This document shows positions 55,506 through 64,000 of a stretch of DNA of 64,000 nucleotides, in pieces. The notes under the pieces are model-generated. The model ran no database searches, was not told the origin of the DNA, and saw only the letters and a list, made by a program, of their open reading frames with translations. Source of the DNA: Caballeronia sp. LZ062. GTDB lineage: Bacteria > Pseudomonadota > Gammaproteobacteria > Burkholderiales > Burkholderiaceae. Location: NCBI RefSeq assembly GCF_031450785.1, contig NZ_JARTWB010000002.1, positions 248,001 through 312,000 of the forward strand, written 5' to 3'. The translations under genes and the position numbers were made by a program. How positions within the stretch are numbered: the first letter of the stretch is position 1; each line of letters opens with the position of its first letter.

Positions 55506-57020
55506 ATGACCCAGCCGATTCGCTTTTATCACCGCAACGCGATCCGCGAAGTGAGCGGCGCGTCGCCCACGCGCACCGTCCTTCAATATCTGCGTGAAGA
55601 CGCGCGCTGCACCGGCACCAAGGAAGGCTGCGCGGAAGGCGACTGCGGCGCGTGCACGGTCGTCGTCGGGGAGCCGGACGGCGCGGGCGGCGTCGCGTTC
55701 AAGGCGGTCAACGCGTGCGTGCAGTTCCTGCCGACGCTCGATGGCCGCGCGCTCTTCACCGTCGAAGACCTGCGCCAGCCCGACGGCTCGCTGCATCCGG
55801 TGCAGCAGGCGCTCGTCGATTGCCACGGATCGCAGTGCGGCTTCTGCACGCCGGGCTTCGCCATGTCGATGTTCGCGCTCTACGAGAAGCACGGTCACGC
55901 GACCACCGGCTGCGCGCACCGCACGATGCCTTCGCGCGAGGAAATCAGCAACGCGCTGACCGGCAACCTGTGCCGCTGCACGGGCTACCGGCCGATCATC
56001 GACGCGGCCGAGCGCATGTTCGATCACGCGCCGCTTGCGCCCGTCGATGTGCAGTCGCTCGCGCGTACTTTGGGCACGCTGGCCCGCGACGACACCTTCC
56101 ACTACGAGCACGCCGGCCGCCAGTTCGACGCGCCGCGCACGGTCGAAGCGCTCGCGAAGATCAAGGCCGAGAAGCCGGACGCGCGGATTCTCGCGGGCAG
56201 CACGGATGTCGGCCTGTGGGTGACGAAGCAATTGCGCGATATCGGCGACATCGTTTATGTCGGGCAGATCGATGCGTTCAAGCGCGTCGAGACGACCGAC
56301 GAGTGGATCGAGATCGGCGCGGGCGTGAGCGTCGAGCGCGCGTATGCGGAACTCGCGAAGACGTATCCGGAGCTCGAAGAGATGTGGCAGCGGTTCGCGT
56401 CGCTGCCGATCCGCAACGCCGGCACGCTCGGCGGCAACGTGGCGAACGGCTCGCCCATCGGCGATTCGATGCCGGGGCTCATCGCGCTGAACGCGCGCGT
56501 CGTGCTGGCGAGCATCGACGGCACGCGGGAAATCCCGCTCGAAGACCTGTACCTCGCGTATCAGAAGAAGGACATGGCCGAGCACGAATTCGTCGCGGCG
56601 GTGCGCGTGCCGACGCGCACGGGCGCACGCGCGAATCTGCGCTTCCGGACCTACAAGCTGTCCAAACGCTTCGACTCCGACATCTCCGCCGTGTGCGCCG
56701 CGTTCGCGTATATCGCGGACGGCGACGTGATCCGCGAGCCGCGCATCGCGTTCGGCGGCATGGCCGCGACGCCCAAGCGCGCCGCCCGCGCCGAAGCCGC
56801 GCTCGCCGATGCGCACTGGCACGAAGCCACGGCGCAGGCCGCGATGCGCGCGCTCGGCGAGGACTACGCGCCGCTCACCGACATGCGCGCGAGCAGCAGC
56901 TATCGGCTGGAGACGGCGAAGAGCCTGCTGTACCGCTTCTGGCTGGAGACGCGCCCGCACAATCCGCTGGCGAAATCGAAGCTGGATGTGCGCGCGATCG
57001 AACTCGTCGAAGCGAAATAA
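55506..57020 (+). CDS. xdhA: Xanthine dehydrogenase small subunit XdhA
   Basis: XdhA carries the two 2Fe-2S clusters and FAD of xanthine dehydrogenase, which oxidises hypoxanthine and xanthine to urate. The 504-aa protein has the plant-type cluster motif CTGTKEGCAEGDCGACTVVV near residue 38, the second cluster HGSQCGFCTPGF and CRCTGYRPI, then the FAD domain with LAGSTDVGLWVTK and IRNAGTLGGNVANGSPIGD. ATG at 55506 was chosen; ATG at 55482 is also possible. xdhB follows after 12 bp. Confidence 0.96.
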   Translation: MTQPIRFYHRNAIREVSGASPTRTVLQYLREDARCTGTKEGCAEGDCGACTVVVGEPDGAGGVAFKAVNACVQFLPTLDGRALFTVEDLRQPDGSLHPVQQALVDCHGSQCGFCTPGFAMSMFALYEKHGHATTGCAHRTMPSREEISNALTGNLCRCTGYRPIIDAAERMFDHAPLAPVDVQSLARTLGTLARDDTFHYEHAGRQFDAPRTVEALAKIKAEKPDARILAGSTDVGLWVTKQLRDIGDIVYVGQIDAFKRVETTDEWIEIGAGVSVERAYAELAKTYPELEEMWQRFASLPIRNAGTLGGNVANGSPIGDSMPGLIALNARVVLASIDGTREIPLEDLYLAYQKKDMAEHEFVAAVRVPTRTGARANLRFRTYKLSKRFDSDISAVCAAFAYIADGDVIREPRIAFGGMAATPKRAARAEAALADAHWHEATAQAAMRALGEDYAPLTDMRASSSYRLETAKSLLYRFWLETRPHNPLAKSKLDVRAIELVEAK

Positions 57021-57032
57021 GGACACACGAAC

Positions 57033-59396
57033 ATGAATCAGCAAGCCGAAGCCTTTCTCGCCGACGCGCAGTCTCTCGTCAACGATGCCGACGCGTTCAG
57101 GCAAGTCCACGTCTCGCGGCCGCATGAATCCGCGCATCTGCATGTGAGCGGCCGCGCGAGCTACACCGACGACATTCCGCCCGTCGCGGGCACGCTGCAC
57201 GCCGCGCTTGGCCTGAGCCCGAAGGCGCACGCGAAGATCGTGTCGATGAACTTCGACGCGGTGCGCGCGACGCCGGGCGTCGTCGCCGTCTTCACCGCCG
57301 ACGACATTCCCGGCGTGAACGACTGCGGCCCGATCATCCACGACGATCCGATTCTCGCGCCGGGCGTCGTGCAGTACGTCGGCCAGCCGATGTTCATCGT
57401 GGTCGCGACGTCGCACGACACGGCGCGGCTCGCGGCGCGGCGCGCGTCGATCGAATTCGAAGACTTGCCCGCCGTGCTCACCGCCGAAGAGGCGCGCCGC
57501 GCCGAATCGTACGTGCTCAATCCGCTGAAGCTCGCGCGCGGCGATGCAGACGGCGCGATGTCGAAGGCCGCGCACCACGAACGCGGCGCGATGAAGCTCG
57601 GCGGCCAGGAGCAGTTCTATCTCGAAGGCCAGATTGCGTATGCCGTGCCGAAAGACGACGACGGCATGCACGTCTACTGTTCGACGCAGCATCCGACGGA
57701 AATGCAGCATCTCGTCGCGCACGTGCTCGGCGTGCATTCGCACAACGTGCTCGTCGAATGCCGGCGCATGGGCGGCGGATTCGGCGGCAAGGAATCGCAG
57801 TCGGGCATCTTCGCGTGCTGCGCGTCGCTCGCCGCGTGGAAGCTGTTGTGTCCGGTGAAGCTGCGCCCCGACCGCGACGACGACATGATGATTACCGGCA
57901 AGCGTCACGACTTCGTGTACGACTTCGAAGTCGGCTACGACAACGAAGGCGTGATCGAAGGCGTCGCCGTCGACATGACCTCGCGCTGCGGTTTTTCCGC
58001 CGATCTTTCCGGCCCGGTGATGACGCGCGCCGTCTGCCACTTCGACAACGCGTACTGGCTGCCGAACGTCGCGATCGAAGGCTATTGCGGCAAGACCAAC
58101 ACGCAGTCGAACACCGCGTTTCGCGGCTTCGGCGGGCCGCAGGGCGCGTTCGCGATCGAATACATCATGGACAACATCGCGCGTTCGGTGGGCCGCGATC
58201 CGCTCGATGTCCGCATCGCGAATCTGTACGGCAAGACCGAGAACAACCGCACGCCGTATGGCCAGACGGTCGAGGACAACGTGCTGCACGAGCTCATCGG
58301 CGAACTGTCCGCGACGAGCGACTATCGCCGCCGCCGCGAAGCCGTGCGCGAGTTCAACGCGAACAACGAGATTCTGAAGAAGGGACTCGCGCTGACGCCC
58401 GTGAAGTTCGGCATCGCGTTCAATGTCACGCATTTCAATCAGGCGGGCGCGCTCGTCCACATTTATACCGATGGCTCGATTCTCGTGAACCACGGCGGCA
58501 CGGAAATGGGCCAGGGCCTGAACACGAAGGTGGCGCAGGTCGTCGCGCATGAACTCGGCATCGACTTCGGCCGCGTGCGCGTGACGGCGACGGACACGAG
58601 CAAGGTCGCCAATACGTCGGCGACGGCGGCATCGACCGGAACCGATCTCAACGGCAAGGCCGCGCAGGACGCCGCGCGTCAATTGCGCGAGCGGCTCGCG
58701 ACGTTCGCGGCGGAGAAGTTCGGCGCGGGCGCGGTGCTGGCGGCGAGCGTGCGCTTTGCTAACGACCGCGTGATTGTCGGCGACGACGCGATTCCGTTCG
58801 GCGAAGTCGTCGCGAAAGCGTATCTCGCGCGCGTGCAACTGTGGTCCGACGGCTTTTACGCGACGCCCAAGCTCTACTGGGATCAGGCGACGATGCAGGG
58901 CCGCCCGTTCTATTACTACTCCTACGGCGCGGCCGTCTCGGAAGTGGTGATCGACACGCTCACCGGCGAAATGCGCGTGCTGCGCGCGGATGCACTGCAT
59001 GACGTGGGCGCGTCGCTGAATCCGGCGCTCGACATCGGGCAAGTGGAAGGCGCGTTCGTGCAGGGCATGGGCTGGCTCACGACGGAAGAACTCTGGTGGA
59101 ACAAGGACGGCAAGCTGATGACGCACGCGCCGTCCACCTACAAGATTCCGACGGTCAACGACATGCCCGCCGATTTTCGCGTGTCGCTCTTCAAGAATCG
59201 CAACGCGGAGGACAGCATTCATCGCTCGAAGGCCGTGGGCGAGCCACCGCTGCTGCTGCCGTTCTCGGTGTTTTTCGCGATCCGCGATGCGGTGTCGGCG
59301 GTCGGCGATCACAAGGTGAATCCGCCGCTGAACGCGCCCGCGACGTCCGAAGAGATTCTGCGTGCGGTCAACGCAGTGAGGAGCGCGCGGTCATGA
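57033..59396 (+). CDS. xdhB: Xanthine dehydrogenase large subunit XdhB
   Basis: XdhB binds the molybdenum cofactor and purine substrate. The 787-aa length fits bacterial XdhB. Motifs of the molybdenum site are GGGFGGKESQSG, TAFRGFGGPQGAFAIEY (with the substrate-binding Arg) and GGTEMGQGLNTKVAQV; the catalytic Glu lies near the C-terminus (KAVGEPPLLLP). It overlaps xdhC by four bases (ATGA). Confidence 0.97.
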   Translation: MNQQAEAFLADAQSLVNDADAFRQVHVSRPHESAHLHVSGRASYTDDIPPVAGTLHAALGLSPKAHAKIVSMNFDAVRATPGVVAVFTADDIPGVNDCGPIIHDDPILAPGVVQYVGQPMFIVVATSHDTARLAARRASIEFEDLPAVLTAEEARRAESYVLNPLKLARGDADGAMSKAAHHERGAMKLGGQEQFYLEGQIAYAVPKDDDGMHVYCSTQHPTEMQHLVAHVLGVHSHNVLVECRRMGGGFGGKESQSGIFACCASLAAWKLLCPVKLRPDRDDDMMITGKRHDFVYDFEVGYDNEGVIEGVAVDMTSRCGFSADLSGPVMTRAVCHFDNAYWLPNVAIEGYCGKTNTQSNTAFRGFGGPQGAFAIEYIMDNIARSVGRDPLDVRIANLYGKTENNRTPYGQTVEDNVLHELIGELSATSDYRRRREAVREFNANNEILKKGLALTPVKFGIAFNVTHFNQAGALVHIYTDGSILVNHGGTEMGQGLNTKVAQVVAHELGIDFGRVRVTATDTSKVANTSATAASTGTDLNGKAAQDAARQLRERLATFAAEKFGAGAVLAASVRFANDRVIVGDDAIPFGEVVAKAYLARVQLWSDGFYATPKLYWDQATMQGRPFYYYSYGAAVSEVVIDTLTGEMRVLRADALHDVGASLNPALDIGQVEGAFVQGMGWLTTEELWWNKDGKLMTHAPSTYKIPTVNDMPADFRVSLFKNRNAEDSIHRSKAVGEPPLLLPFSVFFAIRDAVSAVGDHKVNPPLNAPATSEEILRAVNAVRSARS

Positions 59397-59902
59397 TGCT
59401 GCACGTCGTCGTGTTCGGCGCGGGCCACGTCGGCCATGCGCTCGTGAAGGTGCTGGGCGCGCTGCCGTGCGTCGTCCAATGGGTCGATGCGCGCGACGAG
59501 CTTTTTCCGGACGAAGTGCCCGCGAACGTGCAGATCGAAGCGACGGATCTGCCGGACGCGATCGTCGATGAAGCGCCCGCCGGGGCGTATTTCATCGTGA
59601 TGACGCACGATCATTCGCTCGACTTCGCGCTTACGCAGCGCATCATGCGACGCGACGACTTCGCGTATTTCGGGCTGATCGGCTCGAAGACGAAGCGCGT
59701 GAAGTTCGAGCGGCGATTGATGGAACGCGGCTTGGCTGCTGAACGGCTCGTCGAGATGACGTGCCCGATTGGGGTCGAAGGTATCGTGGATAAAGCGCCG
59801 GCGTCGATTGCGCTGGCGGTGGCGGCGGAGGTGTTGCGGGTGCGGGAAGGGCGGGCGCGGTCGAATGTTTCGGTGCCGGGCGCGAAACGCGTGATCGCTT
59901 AA
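59393..59902 (+). CDS. xdhC: XdhC-like accessory protein, C-terminal Rossmann domain only
   Basis: XdhC binds and sulfurates the molybdenum cofactor and passes it to XdhB. Here the protein has only 169 aa and starts directly at the Rossmann part (VVVFGAGHVGHALVKVLG, MTHDHSLDFALTQRIM, YFGLIGSKTKRVKFERRL, TCPIGVEGI). The usual N-terminal XdhC_CoxI domain of 120 aa or so, with its conserved Cys, is missing, since xdhB occupies the upstream DNA. The Cys in MTCPIGV remains. It may still act, need a partner from elsewhere, or be a reduced form. Confidence 0.85.
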   Translation: MMLHVVVFGAGHVGHALVKVLGALPCVVQWVDARDELFPDEVPANVQIEATDLPDAIVDEAPAGAYFIVMTHDHSLDFALTQRIMRRDDFAYFGLIGSKTKRVKFERRLMERGLAAERLVEMTCPIGVEGIVDKAPASIALAVAAEVLRVREGRARSNVSVPGAKRVIA

Positions 59903-59909
59903 GCGCCTC

Positions 59910-60827
59910 TTACGCCCCCAACCCCCGCTCCGCCCGAAACCTTCCCGGCGCGACGCCATACACTTCTTTGAACCGCTTGCTGAACGCCGCTTCCGACTGA
60001 TAGCCGACGTCCGCCGCCACATCCGCGATGCTCTTCTTGGTGTGGGTGAGCATGGTGCTCGCGAGTTGCATCCGGACATGTCCCAACAGCGCGAGCGGCG
60101 AGCTTTCCGAATGCGCCGAGAACGCGCGCATGAACGTGGCGCGCGACATCGCCGCTTCCTTCGCGAGCATTTCGAGCGTCCACGGATCGGCGGGGCGTTC
60201 GAGCATTGCGATCACCGATGCGCCCAGTCGCCGGTTCGAAAGCAGCCCCAGCACGCCCGAAAGCGACGGCTGCTCGGCAAGCCACGCTCGCAGGACCATT
60301 GTGAACAGCGCGGTCGAGAGCGCCGCGACAATCGACGGCGCGCCGAGCTGCGCTTCCTCCGCTTCGCGACGCATCGCCGCGACGAGCGGGCCCAGATACG
60401 GCGCCGACGCGCGCGTGAACGACACATGCACCGCGTCGGGCAACACGTCGATCAAAAGCGCGCGCGGAGCATAGGTGAAGCGTCCGCACAGCAAGTCCAC
60501 CGCCGGCTGCGCTTCGCCGCAATTGCTGCGCACCGTGACCGCGCCGTTGTCGCGCGCTTGCAGGTCGCCGGGGCGTGCGTCGCCATCGGCCACGTGAAGC
60601 ACGTGTGCATCGCCACGCGGCAGGAGCAGGATATCGCCCGCTTTCAAGTCGATGGCCGCGCGGCCTTCGCGTGACACCGTGCACGCGCCGTCCAGCACGA
60701 CGTGATAGGCGGCCTCACCGGCCGGCGCCGGCGCGTGATCCACTTCCAGCGGGCCGCGCAAAAGACAACGCAAATCGAGCGCGCCGGAAAGCTGCGCGAG
60801 TTGAATCAACCGGTCGAGAGCGTCCAT
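59910..60827 (-). CDS. AraC family regulator (cupin N-terminal domain)
   Basis: This 305-aa protein has an N-terminal cupin-like domain of the Cupin_6 type (about 10-190; VLDGACTVSREGRAAIDLKAGD and LLPRGDAHVL) and a C-terminal AraC double helix-turn-helix (about 205-300; LAKEAAMSRATFMRAFSAHS and IADVAADVGYQSEAAFSKRFKEVYG). The target genes are not known. It lies 12 bp after the LysR gene on the same strand and converges with xdhC. Confidence 0.92.
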   Translation of the reverse strand: MDALDRLIQLAQLSGALDLRCLLRGPLEVDHAPAPAGEAAYHVVLDGACTVSREGRAAIDLKAGDILLLPRGDAHVLHVADGDARPGDLQARDNGAVTVRSNCGEAQPAVDLLCGRFTYAPRALLIDVLPDAVHVSFTRASAPYLGPLVAAMRREAEEAQLGAPSIVAALSTALFTMVLRAWLAEQPSLSGVLGLLSNRRLGASVIAMLERPADPWTLEMLAKEAAMSRATFMRAFSAHSESSPLALLGHVRMQLASTMLTHTKKSIADVAADVGYQSEAAFSKRFKEVYGVAPGRFRAERGLGA

Positions 60828-60839
60828 GCGTTGAGCCCG

Positions 60840-61808
60840 TTATTTGGCGACGGCCGCGGCGAAGTCACGCACCGGCGCGGTCTTTCGGCCGATGAGCGAG
60901 TCGGATACGCGCGACATCAGCGCGCACAGCCACGCCACATCGGTCGATTGATCCGACTGCGGCTGCGACAGCCGATAGCACTTGATGCGCGGAAACGGCA
61001 CCGGCGAATCCAGCACGGCGAGCGGCAGCATCGCCGCATAGTGCTGCGCGAAGCGGCGCGGCGCGGTGAAGATGAGGTCGGACTGCAACAGCACCTGCGG
61101 CACGAGACCAAAATACGGGATCGTCGTGACAATTCTCCGGCGAATGCCCGCCCGCGCGAGCCCGATATCGATCGGATGACGCTTCGCGCCGCTGTACGGC
61201 GTGGGCGCGAGATGCGCGGCGAGCGCGTAGCGTTCGACGGTCAGCGGCTCGCGCGCGAGCGGGTGATCCGCGCGCATCAGGCAGACGAACACATCGGAGA
61301 AGAGGTCCTGCCGCTCGAAGCGCGGCTCGGGCTTCGTCCAGTTCGCGACCATCAGGTCGATCTCGCCTTCGTCGAGCGCGCGTTCGTGATCGCGCATCGG
61401 GTTCAGCGATTCGATTTCGAGGCGCGCATTGGGCGCGGCGTCGCGAAACGCGGCGACGAGCGTCGGCATGAAGAAGTCGTTCAGATAGTCCGGCGCGGCG
61501 AGCCGGAACGTGCGGCGCGAACTCGCGGGGTCGAAATCGCCGTGCGGCGTCGCGACGAACTCCACTTCGCGCAGCGCGCGTTGCGCGGGCGCGAGCAGCG
61601 TCTCGCCGTATTCGGTCGGCACCATGCCCTGCTTGCCGCGCACGAGAATCGGATCGTTCAGGATTTCGCGCAGGCGGCGCAGCGCGGTGCTGATGGCCGG
61701 CTGCGTCTGGTTCAGGCGTTGCGCGGTCTGCGTGACGCTGCGCTCGAGGAGCAGCGTGCGCAGAACACGAATGAGCCAGATGTCGAGGGAATCGGCGGGT
61801 TCGTTCAT
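60840..61808 (-). CDS. LysR family regulator
   Basis: This 322-aa regulator has an N-terminal winged helix (about 8-65; SVTQTAQRLNQTQPAISTALRRLREIL) and a C-terminal substrate-binding domain with two alpha/beta lobes. The ATG at 61808 was chosen; the upstream frame gives a Pro/Arg-rich extension without similarity. Palindromes of the CATAG/CTATG kind lie about 120-150 bp upstream and are probably its own operator. It may be cotranscribed with the AraC gene downstream. Confidence 0.92.
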   Translation of the reverse strand: MNEPADSLDIWLIRVLRTLLLERSVTQTAQRLNQTQPAISTALRRLREILNDPILVRGKQGMVPTEYGETLLAPAQRALREVEFVATPHGDFDPASSRRTFRLAAPDYLNDFFMPTLVAAFRDAAPNARLEIESLNPMRDHERALDEGEIDLMVANWTKPEPRFERQDLFSDVFVCLMRADHPLAREPLTVERYALAAHLAPTPYSGAKRHPIDIGLARAGIRRRIVTTIPYFGLVPQVLLQSDLIFTAPRRFAQHYAAMLPLAVLDSPVPFPRIKCYRLSQPQSDQSTDVAWLCALMSRVSDSLIGRKTAPVRDFAAAVAK

Positions 61809-61926
61809 GGGCTTTGCGTGGGACCGGAGGCCTGAGCGCCGCGTCCGGTGAGGCGGGCAACGGTCGAGAAGAGACGGCGCGTGCGCCGCCCCCAACCGAA
61901 GTTAAACCCGTTCCGATTTTTCACGC

Positions 61927-61955
61927 CATAGCGCACGCCCTATGCGCGGCATAGG
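61927..61955. promoter_or_regulatory. Candidate LysR-type operator upstream of the lysR gene
   Basis: Three half-sites alternate in this stretch: CATAG (61927-61931), CTATG (61940-61944) and CATAG (61950-61954). The first two form an inverted repeat spaced by 8 bp, and the last two are the core of a perfect 7+3+7 palindrome, CCTATGC-GCG-GCATAGG (61939-61955). Overlapping dyads of this kind are usual for LysR-type autoregulatory sites. Confidence 0.55.
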
Positions 61956-61985
61956 CGGGCGTCGCTCGCCGTTCGGCCGTCCGAT

Positions 61986-62666
61986 TCAGCCGCCGATTTC
62001 CGCCGTGTCGTCCGGATCGGCTTCGGGGCGCGCCATCGGCAGCGTGCTGATGCGCTTGACCTCGGCCGCTTCGAGCCAGTTCGGAGAGCGGGCGACGTAC
62101 AGCACCATCGGCAGCGTGTCTTCGCCCCAGAAGATCTGGTCGTTCACGACGAAAGTCGGCACGCCGAACACGCCCATCGCGACGGCGCGGTCGTTGTTGT
62201 CGCGCAGCTTCGCCTTGAGATCCTCGTCGTCGATGCGCGATTCCGCTTCCGGCATGCCCACTTGCTCACACAGCGCGCGAAAGCCTTCGGGCGACGACGG
62301 ATCGCGCCCTTCGCGCCAGATGAAGCGGAAAATGTCGCGCACCACGGTGATGTCGCTGTCGGCCAGCACGGCAAGGCGCAGCGCTTTCACCGGATCGAAC
62401 GGATGCGCGGGCGGCATGCGAAACGGAATGCCGAGCTGTTCCGCGCGAAAGAGCGCGTGGCGATACGTGAACACCCGCTTCGTCGGAATGGTGGCCGCGT
62501 GCGGCTGCTTCCAGCGGTCGAGGAGCTTGAGCAACTGCACCGGCACGAATTCGAACGGCATGTCCGGCCATTTGTCGTGCTGCTCGAGGAGCAGATACGA
62601 AAACGGCGAGATGAAATCGAAGAAAAAGTACGGGCGACCGTCTGCGGTCGAAAGCGGGGCACTCAT
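61986..62666 (-). CDS. DsbA family protein (2-hydroxychromene-2-carboxylate isomerase-like)
   Basis: This 226-aa protein is a thioredoxin-fold kappa-class GST/HCCA isomerase-like protein. FFFDFISPFSYLLLEQHD near the N-terminus has the Ser of the family in place of a CxxC, and GVFGVPTFVVNDQIFWGED near residue 170 holds the cis-Pro and C-terminal signature. HCCA isomerases act in naphthalene breakdown, but no other such genes are here, so the substrate is unknown. Confidence 0.88.
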   Translation of the reverse strand: MSAPLSTADGRPYFFFDFISPFSYLLLEQHDKWPDMPFEFVPVQLLKLLDRWKQPHAATIPTKRVFTYRHALFRAEQLGIPFRMPPAHPFDPVKALRLAVLADSDITVVRDIFRFIWREGRDPSSPEGFRALCEQVGMPEAESRIDDEDLKAKLRDNNDRAVAMGVFGVPTFVVNDQIFWGEDTLPMVLYVARSPNWLEAAEVKRISTLPMARPEADPDDTAEIGG

Positions 62667-62848
62667 TTCGTTTCTCCTTTTGGCGCGCTCGCGCTGGCCT
62701 CGTCGTTCGCTAAGCTCGCTTGGCTTCCTTCCGGTTGCCGCGGCGCTTGCGCGGTCCGGCTTTCGCCGGCTGGCGCCGTGTCCTGCATCCGGTGCGGCGA
62801 ACGTGCGCCGCGTGTTCCGACCGCTTATCGCAATCGAATCATTCGATA

Positions 62849-64000
62849 TTACGTGTTGCGCTGCTCCGTGTCTGCACGCGACGCGGCCGCATCCCGCAAA
62901 GGCGCTTGCGCGCTCGCGCCCGCCTCGGCCGCGAGCCGTTCGCGCACGAATCCGATGTGCTCGCGCAACACGTAGAACTGGTCTGCGAACGCGAGCGGCA
63001 TCTTCATCCGGTTGACCGCCGATTCGATCGCGTCGATGCGGTCGAGCAGGGCGTCGCGCTGCGCGGTGTCGGGGCCGCTGATCGCTTCCCGTTCGATTGC
63101 AATCAGCGCGCCATACCAGCGATAGATGCGCGACTTGACGCGCCAGCGATACAGCCCCGGCACGAGCCGCAGCGCCGGAATCAGCACCACGACGAGCGGC
63201 ACGAGCACGACGAGCACGCGATCCGCGAGACTCGCGATCCAGAACGGCAAAACGCGGTACAGAAAACTCTTGCCGGACTTGTAATAACGCTCGGCGTTGT
63301 CGCTGATGCGGAAGTCGTGCGCGAGCGGCGCGGGAAATTCGTTCGCGCGCTGCAACACGTTCGCGCGGCTGTGGACTTCGCGCGCGGCCTCGATCAGCAG
63401 GTCCGACAGCGCGGGATGCAGGCTGTCGCGCGCGACGAGTTCCGCCGTCGGGGCGATCATGTGGACCGGACGCGGCGGCAGGTTGTTGGCGAAGTCGAAT
63501 GCGCCCATCGGCAATTCGATTTCCGTGAGGTAGGGGAAGCGCCGCGCGTAGGCGTCGGCCTGAGCGAAGTCCATGAAGCGCACGCCCGGCGTGCGCAAGA
63601 GCTTTGCCATGGTCGGCGGCTGCGCGGAATCGCCTGCGAGGAAGGCGGCGTCGATTTGGCCGTTTTCGAGCGCCTTGGCCGCGGCGTCGCCCGAAAGCGG
63701 CAGCAGCGATGTGTCGCCGCCCGGCTCGATGCCGTTCGCTTTCAGGAGCGTCAGCGCGAGCGCGCGGGCGCCGCTGCCTTCCGCGCCGACGGCGAGCCGT
63801 TTGCCCTTGAACTCGGACAGCCGCGAAACCACCGCGCCGCGATAAAACACGGCGAGCGGCACATACGCGACACTGCCGAGCGATTCGAGATCGTCGGGCG
63901 CCGTGCCCGGCGGAGTCATGCCGCTCTGCACGAAACCGACGTCGACGCCGGAATCCGGCTTCGTGAGGCGGTTGAGGTTGTCGAGCGAGCCCTGCGTTTC
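62849..64000 (-). CDS. TAXI family TRAP transporter solute-binding subunit (partial)
   Basis: The frame is open to the window edge; 384 codons including the stop are visible and the N-terminus is missing. The first part is the end of a periplasmic TAXI binding domain (VDVGFVQSGMTPPG, VYVPLAVFYRG-type SVAYVPLAVFYRGAVVS, and IDAAFLAGDS). After about residue 225 of the visible part comes one strong membrane helix (DRVLVVLVPLVVVLIPALRLVPG), then a basic cytoplasmic helical tail. A membrane-anchored binding protein of this kind is common in this family. No TRAP permease gene is visible here. Confidence 0.88.
   Translation of the reverse strand, partial: ETQGSLDNLNRLTKPDSGVDVGFVQSGMTPPGTAPDDLESLGSVAYVPLAVFYRGAVVSRLSEFKGKRLAVGAEGSGARALALTLLKANGIEPGGDTSLLPLSGDAAAKALENGQIDAAFLAGDSAQPPTMAKLLRTPGVRFMDFAQADAYARRFPYLTEIELPMGAFDFANNLPPRPVHMIAPTAELVARDSLHPALSDLLIEAAREVHSRANVLQRANEFPAPLAHDFRISDNAERYYKSGKSFLYRVLPFWIASLADRVLVVLVPLVVVLIPALRLVPGLYRWRVKSRIYRWYGALIAIEREAISGPDTAQRDALLDRIDAIESAVNRMKMPLAFADQFYVLREHIGFVRERLAAEAGASAQAPLRDAAASRADTEQRNT

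Noticed and set aside
55323..59312. A 1329-codon open frame on the minus strand, antisense to xdhA and xdhB.
   Set aside because: It is His/Arg/Asp/Val-rich without any domain, as expected from the reverse complement of GC-rich coding DNA.

Overview
The window is ordinary chromosomal DNA from a GC-rich betaproteobacterium of the family Burkholderiaceae, most likely Paraburkholderia, Caballeronia or Burkholderia. The evidence is the high GC at third codon positions, the gene sets (ybgC-tolQRA beside glyA-nrdR, kynBUA with a divergent Lrp-type regulator, lpxK-Trm112-kdsB-adk, a DUF3579 gene beside argF) and the protein sequences themselves. I found no rRNA, tRNA, CRISPR array, prophage, insertion sequence or integrated element. 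Coding density is high and most genes are housekeeping.

Layout. 1-2257 (-): ybgC, tolQ, tolR and the start of tolA, the Tol-Pal envelope system. 2378-5353: an SDR oxidoreductase (-), then glyA (+) behind a ZTP (pfl) riboswitch, and nrdR. 5506-8175 (+): a chain of five type IV minor pilin genes with ATGA overlaps. 8189-9667 (-): a YqjD/YqjE-like membrane operon ending in a DUF3318 gene. 9919-11998: glutaryl-CoA dehydrogenase and a divergent IclR regulator. 12010-15429: the kynurenine pathway (kynB, kynU, kynA) with divergent kynR. 15437-19859: flavin reductase, msrA, a DUF72 protein, cfa, pdxH. 20109-22958: tcdA, a CnoX-like thioredoxin/TPR protein, pirin. 23155-29423: a small secreted protein, an EamA exporter, tsaE-amiC, and the divergent queG-ogt-xerD operon. 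29573-33720: acyl-CoA dehydrogenase, ybaK, plsY, yajQ, murB. 33863-38859: argF, DUF3579, rpsT, murJ, a SirB1 protein. 38880-42712 (-): SDR, adk, kdsB, Trm112, lpxK. 43203-46758: xseA, sodB, an orphan lipoprotein and a 50-aa membrane protein. 46685-49860 (-): a three-gene lipid-linked sugar module (GT87 transferase, small EmrE-like transporter, HAD-UbiA fusion). 50142-55168 (-): a degenerate EAL protein, two MFS exporters and a GntR regulator. 55506-59902 (+): xdhABC. 59910-64000 (-): AraC and LysR regulators, a DsbA/HCCA-isomerase-like protein and a TAXI solute-binding protein that runs off the window.

Most interesting points. (1) The HAD-UbiA fusion with an EmrE-like transporter and a GT-C enzyme looks like a compact polyprenyl-phospho-pentose synthesis, flipping and transfer system. 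(2) Two tandem duplications of gene 3' ends, at tcdA and at the xerD/acyl-CoA dehydrogenase junction. The second differs mainly at synonymous positions, which points to recombination between diverged alleles. (3) A ZTP riboswitch on glyA. (4) An XdhC that consists only of the C-terminal Rossmann half. (5) A degenerate EAL protein. (6) LysR- and IclR-type operator palindromes and a long structured leader before the DUF3579 gene.
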